Assembly (NCBI RefSeq): GCF_001418655.1
Contig: NZ_LIQZ01000067.1
Span: 87,960-149,327, forward strand
From: Streptomyces phaeochromogenes
GTDB taxonomy: Bacteria > Actinomycetota > Actinomycetes > Streptomycetales > Streptomycetaceae
Reading direction: 5' to 3'
DNA length: 61,368 nucleotides
Position 1 is the first letter of the stretch. Every line of letters begins with the position of its first letter. The notes below the pieces were generated by a model. It did not search any database and was not told the DNA's origin. It worked only from the letters and a program-made list of their open reading frames with translations. This document shows, piece after piece, positions 23,093 through 31,900 of the stretch. The position numbers and the translations under genes are program-made.

Positions 23093-25752
23093 GAGGGGCC
23101 ACCTTTCCTTGTTTCGTCGGCGAGCCGGATCGTCGCGCGGGTGACGGCGACCCCGTCCCCGGGCGGCAGCAGCCGTATCGGACGCAGCTCCATCGCCTCG
23201 ATCTCGGGCAGGTCCTCGACCATCGCGGAGATCCGCAGCACGGTCTCCTCCAGCGTCGCGAGGTCCACGCCCGGGCCGCCCACCCTGCCGTCCAGCAGCG
23301 GAGCCGCCCGCAGCGAGCGGACCATCTCCCGGGCGTCCCGGTCGCTGAGCGGGGTCACCCGGTGGGCGACGTCCGTCATCAGGTCGGCGTAGTCCCCGGT
23401 GAGGCCGAAGGCGATCACCGGGCCGAACACCGGGTCGGCGCCGACGGAGAGGAACGCGTCCGGGCCGGAACCCAGCCGAGACCCCGACTCAGACGCCAGT
23501 TCGGACCCGGGCTCAGACCTCGGCTCAGAGCCCGGCCCGGAGCTCGGTTCGGCGTCCCGTACGGCGATCCCGTACGAGCCCAGCAACTCGGTGGCGATAC
23601 GCGGCGGTACGGGTCCGGGGGCGCATCCGGCGAGCAGCGACCTGGCCCGCTCGGTGTCGACTCCAGGGAGATCCGGGATGACACCCGCGGGCGTACTCCG
23701 CCACGCCTGATAGGCCGCCGCATGCCCGAGCGAGACCGCCGCCGACTCGGGGAACGTGTAGGTGGGGACGACGAGTTCGCCCCGGTGGAGGAGATCGGCG
23801 ACGCCCGCGCCGCCCAGGAAACTTGCCACCACCGGCTTCGAGGGCGCGGCCTCGGCCGCGTCGAGGATAGCCGCCGCCACCTCGTCGGGCTTGTCCGCCA
23901 GCGGGGGCATGAACAGGACGACGGCGGCGTCGATCCCGTCGTCGGCAAGTACGGCGTCGAGTGCCTGTCGGTAGTGCGCGGCGGTAGCCATCGGGGTGAG
24001 GTCGACCGGGTTGGCGACCTCCGCCCCGGGGCCGAGGGCCGTGCGGAGCGTCTCGCGGGTGCGCTCGCCGAGCGGGGGCACCCGCAGGCCGCTGGCCACG
24101 CACGCTCCGACGGTCAGTGCCGCGGGGCCGCCCGCGTTGGTGATCACGGCGACCCTGTTGCCGGGCGGGGGCGGCTGGTGGGCGAGCAGCAGCGCCGCGT
24201 CGAACAGCTCCTGGAGGCTGCGCGTACGGATCACGCCGGACTGGGCGAACAGCGAACTCACCGCCGAATCCGATGGACCTGGCGGATCCGCATGCCCAGC
24301 CGAATCCCCGCGACCTCCCCAATCCCCGCGACCTCTCGGGTCCCCGAGACCTCCCGGCTCTCCCCGAAGCCCCGAGCCTCCTCGCCCTCCCGGATCCACC
24401 TGACCCGTCGCGTGCCCGTGCCCCGGGTGGACCGCGATGATCGGCTTGCGCGGTGCGACCCGGCGGGCGATGCGCGCGAACCGGCGTGGATTGCCGAAGG
24501 TCTCGACGTGCAGCAGGATCACCGAGGTCTCGGAGTCCTCCTCCCACCACTGGAGGAGGTCGTTGGTGGACACGTCCACGGCATGGCCCACCGATACGAA
24601 CCCGGAGAAGCCCAGTCGCAGCCGCCGGGCGAAGTCGAGCACCGCGAGCCCCAGCGGCCCGGACTGGCTGGACATCGCCACCCGGCCGGGCGTGGGCAGG
24701 GCGGGCGAGAAGGTCGCGGCCAGCCTCGCCGCGGGCGTCGTGTTGACCACGCCCATGCAGTTCGGGCCCACCAGCCGCATCCCGGAGGCGCGGGCGAAGC
24801 GGGACAGCTCCAGCTCGGTCGACCGCCCGACCGCGCCGGTCTCCCCGAAGCCGGTGGAGACGACGACCACCGCCTTGACGCCGGCCTCCGCACACTCCCG
24901 TACGACATCGGGCACCGCCTCGGCCCGTACGGCGATCAGCGCAAGGTCCGGTGTCTCGGGCAGCTCCCGGACGCTCGGGTACGCCCGGGCTCCCGCGACC
25001 TGCCCGGCCCGTGGATTGACGGGGAACACGCTGCCGCGGAAGCCGCCTCGCAGCAGGTTGGCCACGATCTCGTGGCCGATCGTCAGGGGACTCCGGTTGG
25101 CGCCGATCACCGCGACCGACCGGGGTTCGAGCAGGGGGCGCAGCGAGCGTCGTACGGCCGTGTGCTCGCGACGCTCGGCCCGGGCGACCGCCTGGGCCTG
25201 TGGGTCGACGGCGATGTCGAAGTGGACGATCTGTCCGGGCGGCCCGGACTCGACCCGGTAGCCGGAGCCGAGGAACACGTTGATCATGCGGGTGTTGTCG
25301 GCGAGGACGTCGGCCTTGAGGACCCGGATGCCCCGGGCACGGGCGGCAGCGGCGATGTGTTCCAGGAGCAGCCTGCCGAAACCCTCGCTCTGGTCGTCGT
25401 CCCGGATGGTGAAGGTGACCTCCGCGTGGTCCGGGTCCTCGGTGTCACGGACGTAGCGCACCAGGCCCGCGATCTCGTCGCCGGCCAGCGCGACGAGTGC
25501 CAGCTCGTTGAGGTAGTCCACGTACGCGCCGCGCCGGATCACGTCGTCGCGCGCCCGGATCACCGGGCCGAGCGAGCGGTAGGCCAGGGTCGCCCGCGAC
25601 AGACCGCCGACGAAGGCGACCAGACGGTCGGCGTCCTCCGGCCGGATGGGCCGGACGAAGGTCGACCGCCCGGTCCTGACGAGTCCGGGCTGTTCCAGGT
25701 CATCGGGGTACGCGGGCTGTTGCAGGTCCTCGGGATACGGGGGAGTGGTCAC
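23089..25752 (-). CDS. GNAT / acetate-CoA ligase-like fusion (Pat-type)
   Basis: An 887-residue fusion. Residues about 30-185 are a GNAT acetyltransferase with the acetyl-CoA loop DDQSEGFGRLLLEH. From residue 205 come the CoA-binding Rossmann fold (RSVAVIGANRSPLTIG), the ligase CoA domain (GPNCMGVVNTTP, SSQSGPLGLA) and an ATP-grasp part (residues 690-887). Where ADP-forming acyl-CoA synthetases carry the phospho-His motif SHTG, this protein has a Gly/Arg/Asp-rich low-complexity insert (residues 451-495), so ligase activity is doubtful. A second Ser/Gly/Glu repeat fills 735-764. Loss of that His is typical of Pat-type protein lysine acetyltransferases, which silence acyl-CoA synthetases. GTG 25752 is the probable start. 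It is second in its operon. Confidence 0.8.
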   Translation of the reverse strand: MTTPPYPEDLQQPAYPDDLEQPGLVRTGRSTFVRPIRPEDADRLVAFVGGLSRATLAYRSLGPVIRARDDVIRRGAYVDYLNELALVALAGDEIAGLVRYVRDTEDPDHAEVTFTIRDDDQSEGFGRLLLEHIAAAARARGIRVLKADVLADNTRMINVFLGSGYRVESGPPGQIVHFDIAVDPQAQAVARAERREHTAVRRSLRPLLEPRSVAVIGANRSPLTIGHEIVANLLRGGFRGSVFPVNPRAGQVAGARAYPSVRELPETPDLALIAVRAEAVPDVVRECAEAGVKAVVVVSTGFGETGAVGRSTELELSRFARASGMRLVGPNCMGVVNTTPAARLAATFSPALPTPGRVAMSSQSGPLGLAVLDFARRLRLGFSGFVSVGHAVDVSTNDLLQWWEEDSETSVILLHVETFGNPRRFARIARRVAPRKPIIAVHPGHGHATGQVDPGGRGGSGLRGEPGGLGDPRGRGDWGGRGDSAGHADPPGPSDSAVSSLFAQSGVIRTRSLQELFDAALLLAHQPPPPGNRVAVITNAGGPAALTVGACVASGLRVPPLGERTRETLRTALGPGAEVANPVDLTPMATAAHYRQALDAVLADDGIDAAVVLFMPPLADKPDEVAAAILDAAEAAPSKPVVASFLGGAGVADLLHRGELVVPTYTFPESAAVSLGHAAAYQAWRSTPAGVIPDLPGVDTERARSLLAGCAPGPVPPRIATELLGSYGIAVRDAEPSSGPGSEPRSEPGSELASESGSRLGSGPDAFLSVGADPVFGPVIAFGLTGDYADLMTDVAHRVTPLSDRDAREMVRSLRAAPLLDGRVGGPGVDLATLEETVLRISAMVEDLPEIEAMELRPIRLLPPGDGVAVTRATIRLADETRKGGPS

Positions 25753-25787
25753 TGTTTCGTCCGGGGTCCTCGCGTCGCCGACGCCGC

Positions 25788-26867
25788 TCAGACGGCCGCC
25801 TCCTGGGGAGTCTGCTCGGGAAGCCGGAACAGTTCGTTGAAGGTGCCGCGCGTGACGCGCTCGCGGATCTCGTCGGACACACCGTCGAACAGCTCGTGCA
25901 GCGTGGACTGCGTGTGCCCGTACGTGCCTTCCAGGTGGGGGTAGTCGTCGCCCCACATCACATTGCGGTAGCCCGTCGCCTCGACGATCTCCACCGAGCT
26001 CTTGTCGTGCTGGAAGGAGGCGTACACCTGCTGCCTGATGATCTCGCTGGGCAGCCGGCTCAACTTCGGCCGTACGAACATGCCGTGCTGGCGGTAGGCC
26101 TCGTCCATCCGGTCGCCGATGGCCGGCACCCAGCCGGCGCCGCCCTCCGCGATGAGGATCTTGAGGTCGGGGTGACGGTCCAGGGCGCCACCCGCGACCA
26201 TGTGCGAGACCACGCGCATGCCCGGGTAGGTCGTCTCCATGTAGTTGACGACGGCGCCGCCGGGGCCGCGGAAGACGACGTTCTCGCCGCCCGTGCCGAT
26301 GTGGAAGCCGAGTACGACACCGGCCCGCTCGGCCGCGGTCCACAGCGGCTCCCAGAGGTCGAGGGCGTACTCCTCACCGGGCCGGGTGGAGCACGGCAGG
26401 AAGACCGACTGGAAGCCCATCTCCGCGACCCGTTCGACCTCGGCGACCGCGTCCTCGACGTTGGTCGTCGAGACGCAGGCGGGGGTGATGATGCGCTTCT
26501 GCTTCCCGAGGACCTCGGAGTGCGCCCAGTCGTTCCAGGCCCGTACGGTCTCCCGCGCGAGCTCCCGCTCGGTGATCGAGCACAGCCAGAACCCCATGGA
26601 GGGGAAGGCGAGTTGGCCCCAGACGCCCTCCTGGTCCAGGTCCTTGAGGCGGACGTCGAGGTCGCGGGCGCCGGGCGGTCGCATGGCGTCCATGAAGTCG
26701 TTCAGCTGGCGGTCGATGCGCTCGCCGTCGATGTAGAGCACCTCGTACTTGTCGCCGCGTTCGCTGCGCGGCGCACGGTCGGCGAGGCGCGGCGGCAGCG
26801 CCCGGATCCAGAGGTCGTCGGGTTCCATCACGTGGGAGTCCCCCGAGTTGACCCAGATCTTCGTCAT
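25788..26867 (-). CDS. amidohydrolase family 2 (ACMSD-like) enzyme
   Basis: A 359-residue TIM-barrel metal enzyme. The opening IWVNSGDSHVMEPDDLW replaces the usual HxH with Asp-x-His; the later His in LGFHIGTGG and the Asp of VMWGDDYPHLEGTYGH complete the metal site typical of the ACMSD/gamma-resorcylate decarboxylase group. These enzymes decarboxylate or hydrolyse ring or enol compounds. ATG 26867 has AAGGAG seven bases upstream. It heads the leftward operon (amidohydrolase, GNAT-ligase fusion, LLM enzyme, thioesterase) and has operator site B 28 bp upstream. Confidence 0.88.
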   Translation of the reverse strand: MTKIWVNSGDSHVMEPDDLWIRALPPRLADRAPRSERGDKYEVLYIDGERIDRQLNDFMDAMRPPGARDLDVRLKDLDQEGVWGQLAFPSMGFWLCSITERELARETVRAWNDWAHSEVLGKQKRIITPACVSTTNVEDAVAEVERVAEMGFQSVFLPCSTRPGEEYALDLWEPLWTAAERAGVVLGFHIGTGGENVVFRGPGGAVVNYMETTYPGMRVVSHMVAGGALDRHPDLKILIAEGGAGWVPAIGDRMDEAYRQHGMFVRPKLSRLPSEIIRQQVYASFQHDKSSVEIVEATGYRNVMWGDDYPHLEGTYGHTQSTLHELFDGVSDEIRERVTRGTFNELFRLPEQTPQEAAV

Positions 26868-26894
26868 GGCGCTCCTTCGGGTCAATGGATGCAA

Positions 26895-26913
26895 TCAGTT
26901 AGCTATTTTAGTC
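26895..26913. promoter_or_regulatory. island operator site B
   Basis: CAGTTAGCTATTTTAG (26896-26911) lies 28 bp upstream of the amidohydrolase start. It matches site F (read on the minus strand) at 13 of 16 positions. Confidence 0.65.
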
Positions 26914-26951
26914 GTATCGGTCTCCGGGCGGAAGGCCGGGAGGGGTGGAGA

Positions 26952-27914
26952 TCAGCTTCGGCGCCGCTCGATCTCCTCCACCAGCTGCGGGAGCACCTGG
27001 AAGAGGTCGCCCACGACGCCGTAGTCGGCCAGCTCGAAGATGGGCGCGTCCTGGTCCTTGTTGACCGCGACGATGGTCTTGGAGGTCTGCATGCCCGCGC
27101 GGTGCTGGATCGCCCCCGAGATGCCGGCGGCGAGGTAGAGCTGCGGGGAGACCTGGGTGCCCGTCTGGCCGACCTGGTGGCTGTGCGGGTACCAGCCCGC
27201 GTCCACGGCGGCGCGGGACGCCCCGACGGCCGCGCCCAGGGTGTCGGCGACGCGCTCGATGACCGCGAAGTTCTCGGCGCCGTTCACGCCGCGGCCTCCG
27301 GAGACCACGATGTCGGCCTCGGTCAGCTCCGGCCGGTCGCCCCGTTCCCTCGGTGAGTGGGACAGGACCTTGGCGGCGGCCGAGGCGGGCCCGAAGGTGA
27401 CGTCCCACTTCTCGACCTCGGGTGTGACGGGGGCCGGTTCGGGGGCGGCGGCGTTCGGCTTGACTGTGATCACCGGGATGCCCCGGGTGACATGGGCCGT
27501 AACCTGGTACGTCGCCGCGAACGCGGACTGCTCGGTGACCGGGCCGTCCTCGCCTGCGGTGATGTCGACGGCGTCCGTGATCAGCCCCGACTCCAGGCGG
27601 AGCGCGACCCGTGCGGCGGTCTCCTTGCCGTCCGGGTTCGAGGGCAGCAGGATCGCCGCCGGGCCGGTGCTCCCGGCGATCTGGGTGAGCGCGTCCACGG
27701 CCGGAGTGACGAGGAGCTCGTCGACCTCGGGGGCGTCCACGACGTACACCTTGTGCGCGCCGTACCGGCCGAGCGCCTCGGTCGCGGAGTCCGCGTCGTG
27801 GCCGAGGAAGACGGCCGACGGTTCGCCCAACCGGCGTGCCAGGGTGAGTAGTTCGAGGGTCGGCTTGCGAACGACGCCTTCGGTGTGATCGACGAGTACG
27901 AGGATCTCGGCCAC
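26952..27914 (-). CDS. etfA: electron transfer flavoprotein alpha subunit
   Basis: A 320-residue FAD-binding ETF alpha chain. The C-terminal FAD domain has the hallmarks [10 protein letters not shown], the stretch ending in [13 protein letters not shown], and [14 protein letters not shown]. With EtfB it accepts electrons from acyl-CoA dehydrogenases and hands them to the ETF-quinone oxidoreductase. GTG 27914 has GAGGAG nine bases upstream. It follows etfB by 75 bp in the same leftward unit. With eight dehydrogenases in this island, a dedicated ETF makes sense. Confidence 0.95.
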   Translation of the reverse strand: MAEILVLVDHTEGVVRKPTLELLTLARRLGEPSAVFLGHDADSATEALGRYGAHKVYVVDAPEVDELLVTPAVDALTQIAGSTGPAAILLPSNPDGKETAARVALRLESGLITDAVDITAGEDGPVTEQSAFAATYQVTAHVTRGIPVITVKPNAAAPEPAPVTPEVEKWDVTFGPASAAAKVLSHSPRERGDRPELTEADIVVSGGRGVNGAENFAVIERVADTLGAAVGASRAAVDAGWYPHSHQVGQTGTQVSPQLYLAAGISGAIQHRAGMQTSKTIVAVNKDQDAPIFELADYGVVGDLFQVLPQLVEEIERRRS

Positions 27915-27989
27915 GGTGCTGTACTCCTCTTGCTGGAACGGTTCCGGGACGGGGCGGGGCCGCATGGTGATGTGTGTGTGGGGGCGTGG

Positions 27990-28769
27990 TCAGGCGAACT
28001 TCTTGGCGGTGAGGAACGCGGCCAACCCCGTGCCGCCCGTACCGTCGTCGGTGACGATCTCCCCCTTGGAGCGCGGCGGACGCCTGGTCGCGGTGTCCAC
28101 GGCGGACCACGCACCGGCCCGGCCCACCTGCCCGGCGTCGATGCCGAGGTCGGCCAGGTCGAGGGTCTCCATGGGCTTCTTCTTCGCGGCCATGATCCCC
28201 TTGAAGGAGGGGTAGCGGGCGTCGCCGGAACGGTCGGTCACCGACACGACGGCGGGAAGTGAGCCCTGGACCCGGACGGTCGCGGAATCGCCCTCGCGGC
28301 GGCCGGTGACCGTGCCGTCCTCGACCGTCAGCTCCTCGATGTGGGTGACGGCCGGGACCCCGAGTCGTTCGGCCAGCAGCGCGGGTACGACGCCCATGGT
28401 GCCGTCCGTCGAGGCCATCCCGCACAGGACGAGGTCGAAGCCGTGCCGTTCGATCGCCCTGGCCAGCACGAGTGAGGTCCCGAAGGCGTCGCTGCCCTCG
28501 ATGTCCTCGTCACTCACATGTGTCGCGGAGTCGCCGCCCATGGCGAGTGCCTTGCGCAGGGCGTCCTTCGCGTCGTCGGGGCCGACGGTGAGGTAGCTGA
28601 TCTCGGCGTCGACGCCCGACTCGGCGATCCGCAGGGCCTGCTCGACGGCGTACTCGTCGAGTTCGGACAGCAGGGAGTCGACCGACTCGCGGTCGGTGCT
28701 CCCCTCCTCGGTGAAGGTGCGGTCCGCCGTGGCGTCGGGCACGTGCTTCACGCAGACAACGATCTTCAC
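27990..28769 (-). CDS. etfB: electron transfer flavoprotein beta subunit
   Basis: A 259-residue ETF beta chain, binding AMP and contacting the dehydrogenases. It begins MKIVVCVKHVPD, has LSELDEYAVEQALRIAE, and carries the ETF-beta signature region LPAVVSVTDRSGDARYPSFKGIMAAKKKP (recognition loop near residue 195). Start GTG 28769. It heads the etfBA unit, divergent from the CoA-ligase operon, and both share operator site C. Confidence 0.95.
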   Translation of the reverse strand: MKIVVCVKHVPDATADRTFTEEGSTDRESVDSLLSELDEYAVEQALRIAESGVDAEISYLTVGPDDAKDALRKALAMGGDSATHVSDEDIEGSDAFGTSLVLARAIERHGFDLVLCGMASTDGTMGVVPALLAERLGVPAVTHIEELTVEDGTVTGRREGDSATVRVQGSLPAVVSVTDRSGDARYPSFKGIMAAKKKPMETLDLADLGIDAGQVGRAGAWSAVDTATRRPPRSKGEIVTDDGTGGTGLAAFLTAKKFA

Positions 28770-28810
28770 AGTGCTCTCTCCGTGCTCTGCCGAAGGTCTA
28801 ATGAGTGCTA

Positions 28811-28822
28811 ATAGTTAACTAT
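28811..28822. promoter_or_regulatory. island operator site C
   Basis: ATAGTTAACTAT is a perfect 12 bp palindrome between divergent etfB (42 bp away) and the CoA-ligase gene (104 bp away). Flanks (GCTA on the left, ATGG on the right) are also AT-rich. Confidence 0.6.
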
Positions 28823-28925
28823 ATGGATCGCCGGAGCGCGAGACTCTCCCGAAAATCCGTCGAATTGGTTGACTGATTGTGCTGATAGCTGGAAGATCTG
28901 GGCAGCCGAGCCGCGAGGAGGCGCC

Positions 28926-30251
28926 ATGGGCGGTGACAGGGACACCGGGGACAGGTACTTCGAGCCACAGGTGGAGACCATGCCCCGTGACCAACTGCGG
29001 GCGCGGCAGGAAGAACGGGTCGTGGAACTCGTCGAGTACGCCTACGGCAACTCCGCCTTCTACCGCGAGCTCTGGGACGAGCACGGGGTGCACCCACGTG
29101 ACATCCGCTCCCTGCAGGACTTCCGGGCGCGCATACCGTTCATCACCAAGGGCATGGTGCGTGCCCACCGGGCCCGTACCGGCGATCCCTTCGGCGGTCT
29201 GCTCTGCGTGCCCGTCGAAGGACTGACCTCCGTCTCCTCCAGCTCCGGCACCACCGGCGACCCGGAGTTCTTCGCCGAGATCTGGGAGGACGCACCGCCC
29301 CTGGTCACCGCACAGGTGCGTGACCTCTGGGAGCTCGGCCTCAGGCCCGGGGACCGGGTGCTGAGCCCGCCCGGCACCTTCCGCAACCTCATGGACCCCG
29401 GCTACCAGGCGCTCGGCGCCGTGGTGATCGAGGTGGACACCTGGCTCGGGAAGATGAACGAAGTCGTCGAGGCACTGCGCACCTACCGGCCGGCCTACCT
29501 GCAGATGATGTATCCGCAGATGGTGGAGCTGGAGCACCTCGCCGAGAAGACCGATCTCAAGGAGGCGTTCTCCTCCCTGAAGGGTGCCTCGTGCGCCGGA
29601 CAGCCCCTCAGCCGGAAGATGCGCGAGCGGATCCGCGACGACTGGGGCATCGACGTCTACGAGTACACCAGCGCGGCCGACACCGGCACCGCCTGGGAGT
29701 GCCGCGAGCACGACGGCTTCCACCTCTGGGAGGACACCGTCTTCGCGGAGTGCGTCGAGGTCGACGAACAGGGCGGATGGCGTGACGTCCCGGAGACGGA
29801 CCTCGGCGAACTGGTCGCCACCGACCTGGACAACCGGGCCGCCCCACTGATCCGCTACCGCAGCGAGGACCTCGTCCGCCTCTCGGGCGACCGCTGTGGC
29901 TGCGGGCGTACCCACGCCCGGATGTGGGTGGCCGGGCGGCGCGGCGACGAGACCCTGGTCCAGGGGCGTTCCGTGGTCCTGAGGGACATCTGGCTGGCCG
30001 TGGAGGACCAGCCGGAGACGGCGTCGGGGGTCTTCCAGATCGTCCGGGACCGGCGCGAGGTCGACGAACTGCGGCTGCGCGTCGGTTACGACCCGGGGCT
30101 CACCGCGGATGTCGACGCCCTGGCAGGGCGGCTCGGCGAGGCCGTGCGTGAGCGGACCGGAGTCAAGCCGGTGCTCGACATGCGCACCGAGGAGGACCTG
30201 TTGAAGACCATGACCAGCGTCGCCAAGTTCCCCCGGGTGGTGAAGAGTTGA
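28926..30251 (+). CDS. phenylacetate-CoA ligase-like adenylate-forming enzyme
   Basis: A 441-residue PaaK-family enzyme, activating a carboxylic acid as its CoA thioester at the expense of ATP. The phosphate-binding loop SSSSGTTGDPEFF (near residue 107), the YPQMVELEH region, and the core motif GIDVYEYTSAADTG are visible; a Cys-rich GDRCGCGRTHARM near residue 335 is characteristic of PaaK-like proteins. The C-terminal lid ends KTMTSVAKFPRVVKS. ATG 28926 has GAGGAG five bases upstream. It is the first of seven co-directional genes running to 35923, so it likely loads the substrate of this branch; aryl or cyclic acids are the usual PaaK substrates. Confidence 0.87.
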   Translation: MGGDRDTGDRYFEPQVETMPRDQLRARQEERVVELVEYAYGNSAFYRELWDEHGVHPRDIRSLQDFRARIPFITKGMVRAHRARTGDPFGGLLCVPVEGLTSVSSSSGTTGDPEFFAEIWEDAPPLVTAQVRDLWELGLRPGDRVLSPPGTFRNLMDPGYQALGAVVIEVDTWLGKMNEVVEALRTYRPAYLQMMYPQMVELEHLAEKTDLKEAFSSLKGASCAGQPLSRKMRERIRDDWGIDVYEYTSAADTGTAWECREHDGFHLWEDTVFAECVEVDEQGGWRDVPETDLGELVATDLDNRAAPLIRYRSEDLVRLSGDRCGCGRTHARMWVAGRRGDETLVQGRSVVLRDIWLAVEDQPETASGVFQIVRDRREVDELRLRVGYDPGLTADVDALAGRLGEAVRERTGVKPVLDMRTEEDLLKTMTSVAKFPRVVKS

Positions 30252-30985
30252 TGGCACGCGCCGACACCCTGGCCCGCGCCAGGACACTCGACCGGCCCGA
30301 ACTGGCCTACCTCGTACGCTTCCCCACCGCCGACGGCATGCGGGACATGGAGCTGACCTGGGCGGAACTCGCCCGCGACACCGACTGGGTCACCGCACGG
30401 CTGCGGGAGCACGGGCTGGCCGCCGGGCAGCGGGCGTTGCTTACCACCTCCGGCTTCGAGGGCTTCTGGGGCCACGCGGTGATCGGCGCACTGCGCAAGC
30501 TGAAGGTCACGTACGGCATCGCCGAGGCGATGGGCTGGGACCACCGCCGGACCTCGGTCTTCCACCGCGAACTGGACCCGCACGCGGTGATCGGCCTGTC
30601 GGCGGAGACCCTGGAAGGTCTCGCCGGAGCGGCCGATCTCGGCGACATGTTCCGCTCGACGTCGCTCGTACTGGCCCGGCCCGCGGCCGTGCCGATACTC
30701 CGCGGGGTGGGTGTGTCCGCCTCCCTGATCTCCGCCGTGGGACCTGCTCTCGCGCTGGAGTGCCCCGAGCGGTGCGGCGCGCACGTCAACGGCGCCGAAT
30801 GGCGGGTCTGCGAGCGCGAGGACGGACAGCTGTACGTCGCGGCGGGGGAGGGGCGTGCCTCGCTGCTCCCCGAGACACCGCTCGGCATCGCGGGCCGCGT
30901 CGCCACCGGCAGGTGCGCCTGCGGCAGCGAGGACCCGCGAGTACTGCTCGGCGATGCCGACTCACCGTATTCAGCAAGGAGTTGA
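30251..30985 (+). CDS. small protein resembling parts of PaaK-type ligases
   Basis: A 244-residue protein I do not recognise with certainty. Its ATG overlaps the ligase stop by one base (TGATG). The phrase RALLTTSGFEGFWGHAVIGALRKLKVTYGIAEA sits where an adenylation fold would bind, and the closing GRVATGRCACGSEDPRVLLGD resembles the Cys-rich motif of the neighbouring PaaK-like enzyme. There is no SSGTTG loop and it is half the normal length, so it is unlikely to be a complete ligase; an accessory subunit is a reasonable guess. It is tightly coupled to the ligase and to the SDR gene that follows. Confidence 0.6.
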   Translation: MARADTLARARTLDRPELAYLVRFPTADGMRDMELTWAELARDTDWVTARLREHGLAAGQRALLTTSGFEGFWGHAVIGALRKLKVTYGIAEAMGWDHRRTSVFHRELDPHAVIGLSAETLEGLAGAADLGDMFRSTSLVLARPAAVPILRGVGVSASLISAVGPALALECPERCGAHVNGAEWRVCEREDGQLYVAAGEGRASLLPETPLGIAGRVATGRCACGSEDPRVLLGDADSPYSARS

Positions 30986-30987
30986 GG

Positions 30988-31899
30988 ATGTCCGAAGGAG
31001 TGGTCGACGGCCGTGTCGTGGTCGTCACCGGGGCCGGCAACGGGATCGGCAGGGCACACGCCCTGGCGTTCGCCGCGCACGGAGCGAAGGTCGTGGTCAA
31101 CGACCTGGGCGGTACACGCGACGGAGGAGGCTCCTCGACCGGGCCCGCCCAGACCGTGGTCGACGAGATCGCCGCGGCCGGCGGTCAGGCGGTGGCGAAC
31201 ACGGACGACATCTCCACCTGGGAGGGCGCAGGCCGACTCGTCCAGCAGGCCGTGGACACCTACGGCGGTCTCGACGTGCTGGTCAACAACGCCGGCATCC
31301 TCCGTGACCGGATGATCGTGTCGATGACCGAGCGGGACTGGGACAGCGTGCTCGCCGTCCATCTCAAGGGCAGCTTCGCCACCCTGCACCACGCCGCCGC
31401 GTACTGGCGGGTGCGGGCCAAGTCCGGTCACGACAACGACGCCCGGGTGATCAACACGACGTCTCCGTCCGGCATCTTCGGCAACCCGGGCCAGTCGAAC
31501 TACGGCTCGGCAAAGGCCGGTATCGCGAGCCTCACCGTCATCGCCGCGGCCGAACTCGCCCGCTACGGCGTGACGGTGAACGCCATCGCGCCCACCGCGC
31601 TCACCCGGCTGACCGAGGACATCGAGATGATGAAGCGGGCCGCCGAGAGCGAGGACCTGACCCCGGAGGCCATCTCGCCGCTCGTGGTGTGGCTGGGCTC
31701 GGCGGCGTCGCGCGAGGTCACCGGCCGGGTGTTCGGCGTCGTGGGCAACCGGATCACCGTACTGGAGGGCTGGGTCAACGGCCCCGGCGCGAGTGCCGAG
31801 ACCCGGTGGACGCCGGAGGAGCTGTCCTCCGTCGTACCGAACCTGGTGGCCAAGGCGGCTCCGAACGCCGACGCCCTCGGCAACCGGAACGGGGCGTGA
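30988..31899 (+). CDS. short-chain dehydrogenase 1 (MFE-2/3-hydroxyacyl-CoA type)
   Basis: A 303-residue NAD-dependent SDR. The cofactor site TGAGNGIGRAHALAFAAHGAKVVVNDLGG, with Asp after the second strand (NAD preference), and the GG-insert region GGGSSTGPAQTVVDEI are typical of the peroxisomal multifunctional enzyme / 17-beta-HSD4-like group that oxidises 3-hydroxyacyl-CoA. NNAG, the catalytic Ser (NTTSPSG) and YGSAKAG (Tyr, Lys) are present. The 3' tail of about 60 residues after the Rossmann core is also normal for this group. ATG 30988 has AAGGAG six bases upstream. Confidence 0.9.
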   Translation: MSEGVVDGRVVVVTGAGNGIGRAHALAFAAHGAKVVVNDLGGTRDGGGSSTGPAQTVVDEIAAAGGQAVANTDDISTWEGAGRLVQQAVDTYGGLDVLVNNAGILRDRMIVSMTERDWDSVLAVHLKGSFATLHHAAAYWRVRAKSGHDNDARVINTTSPSGIFGNPGQSNYGSAKAGIASLTVIAAAELARYGVTVNAIAPTALTRLTEDIEMMKRAAESEDLTPEAISPLVVWLGSAASREVTGRVFGVVGNRITVLEGWVNGPGASAETRWTPEELSSVVPNLVAKAAPNADALGNRNGA

Positions 31900-31900
31900 C

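Noticed and set aside
24290..24420. C-rich repeated words (CCCGCGACCTC-like) as a possible non-coding repeat or CRISPR-like array
   Set aside because: They encode the Gly/Arg/Asp-rich insert of the GNAT-ligase protein in frame; units are short, irregular and have no spacer pattern.
23362..25944. 860-codon rightward open frame opposite the GNAT-ligase fusion
   Set aside because: Shadow of a well-supported gene; no domain, no ribosome binding site.
26908..28425. 505-codon leftward frame over etfA and etfB
   Set aside because: Out-of-frame Arg-rich translation; etfA and etfB explain this DNA.
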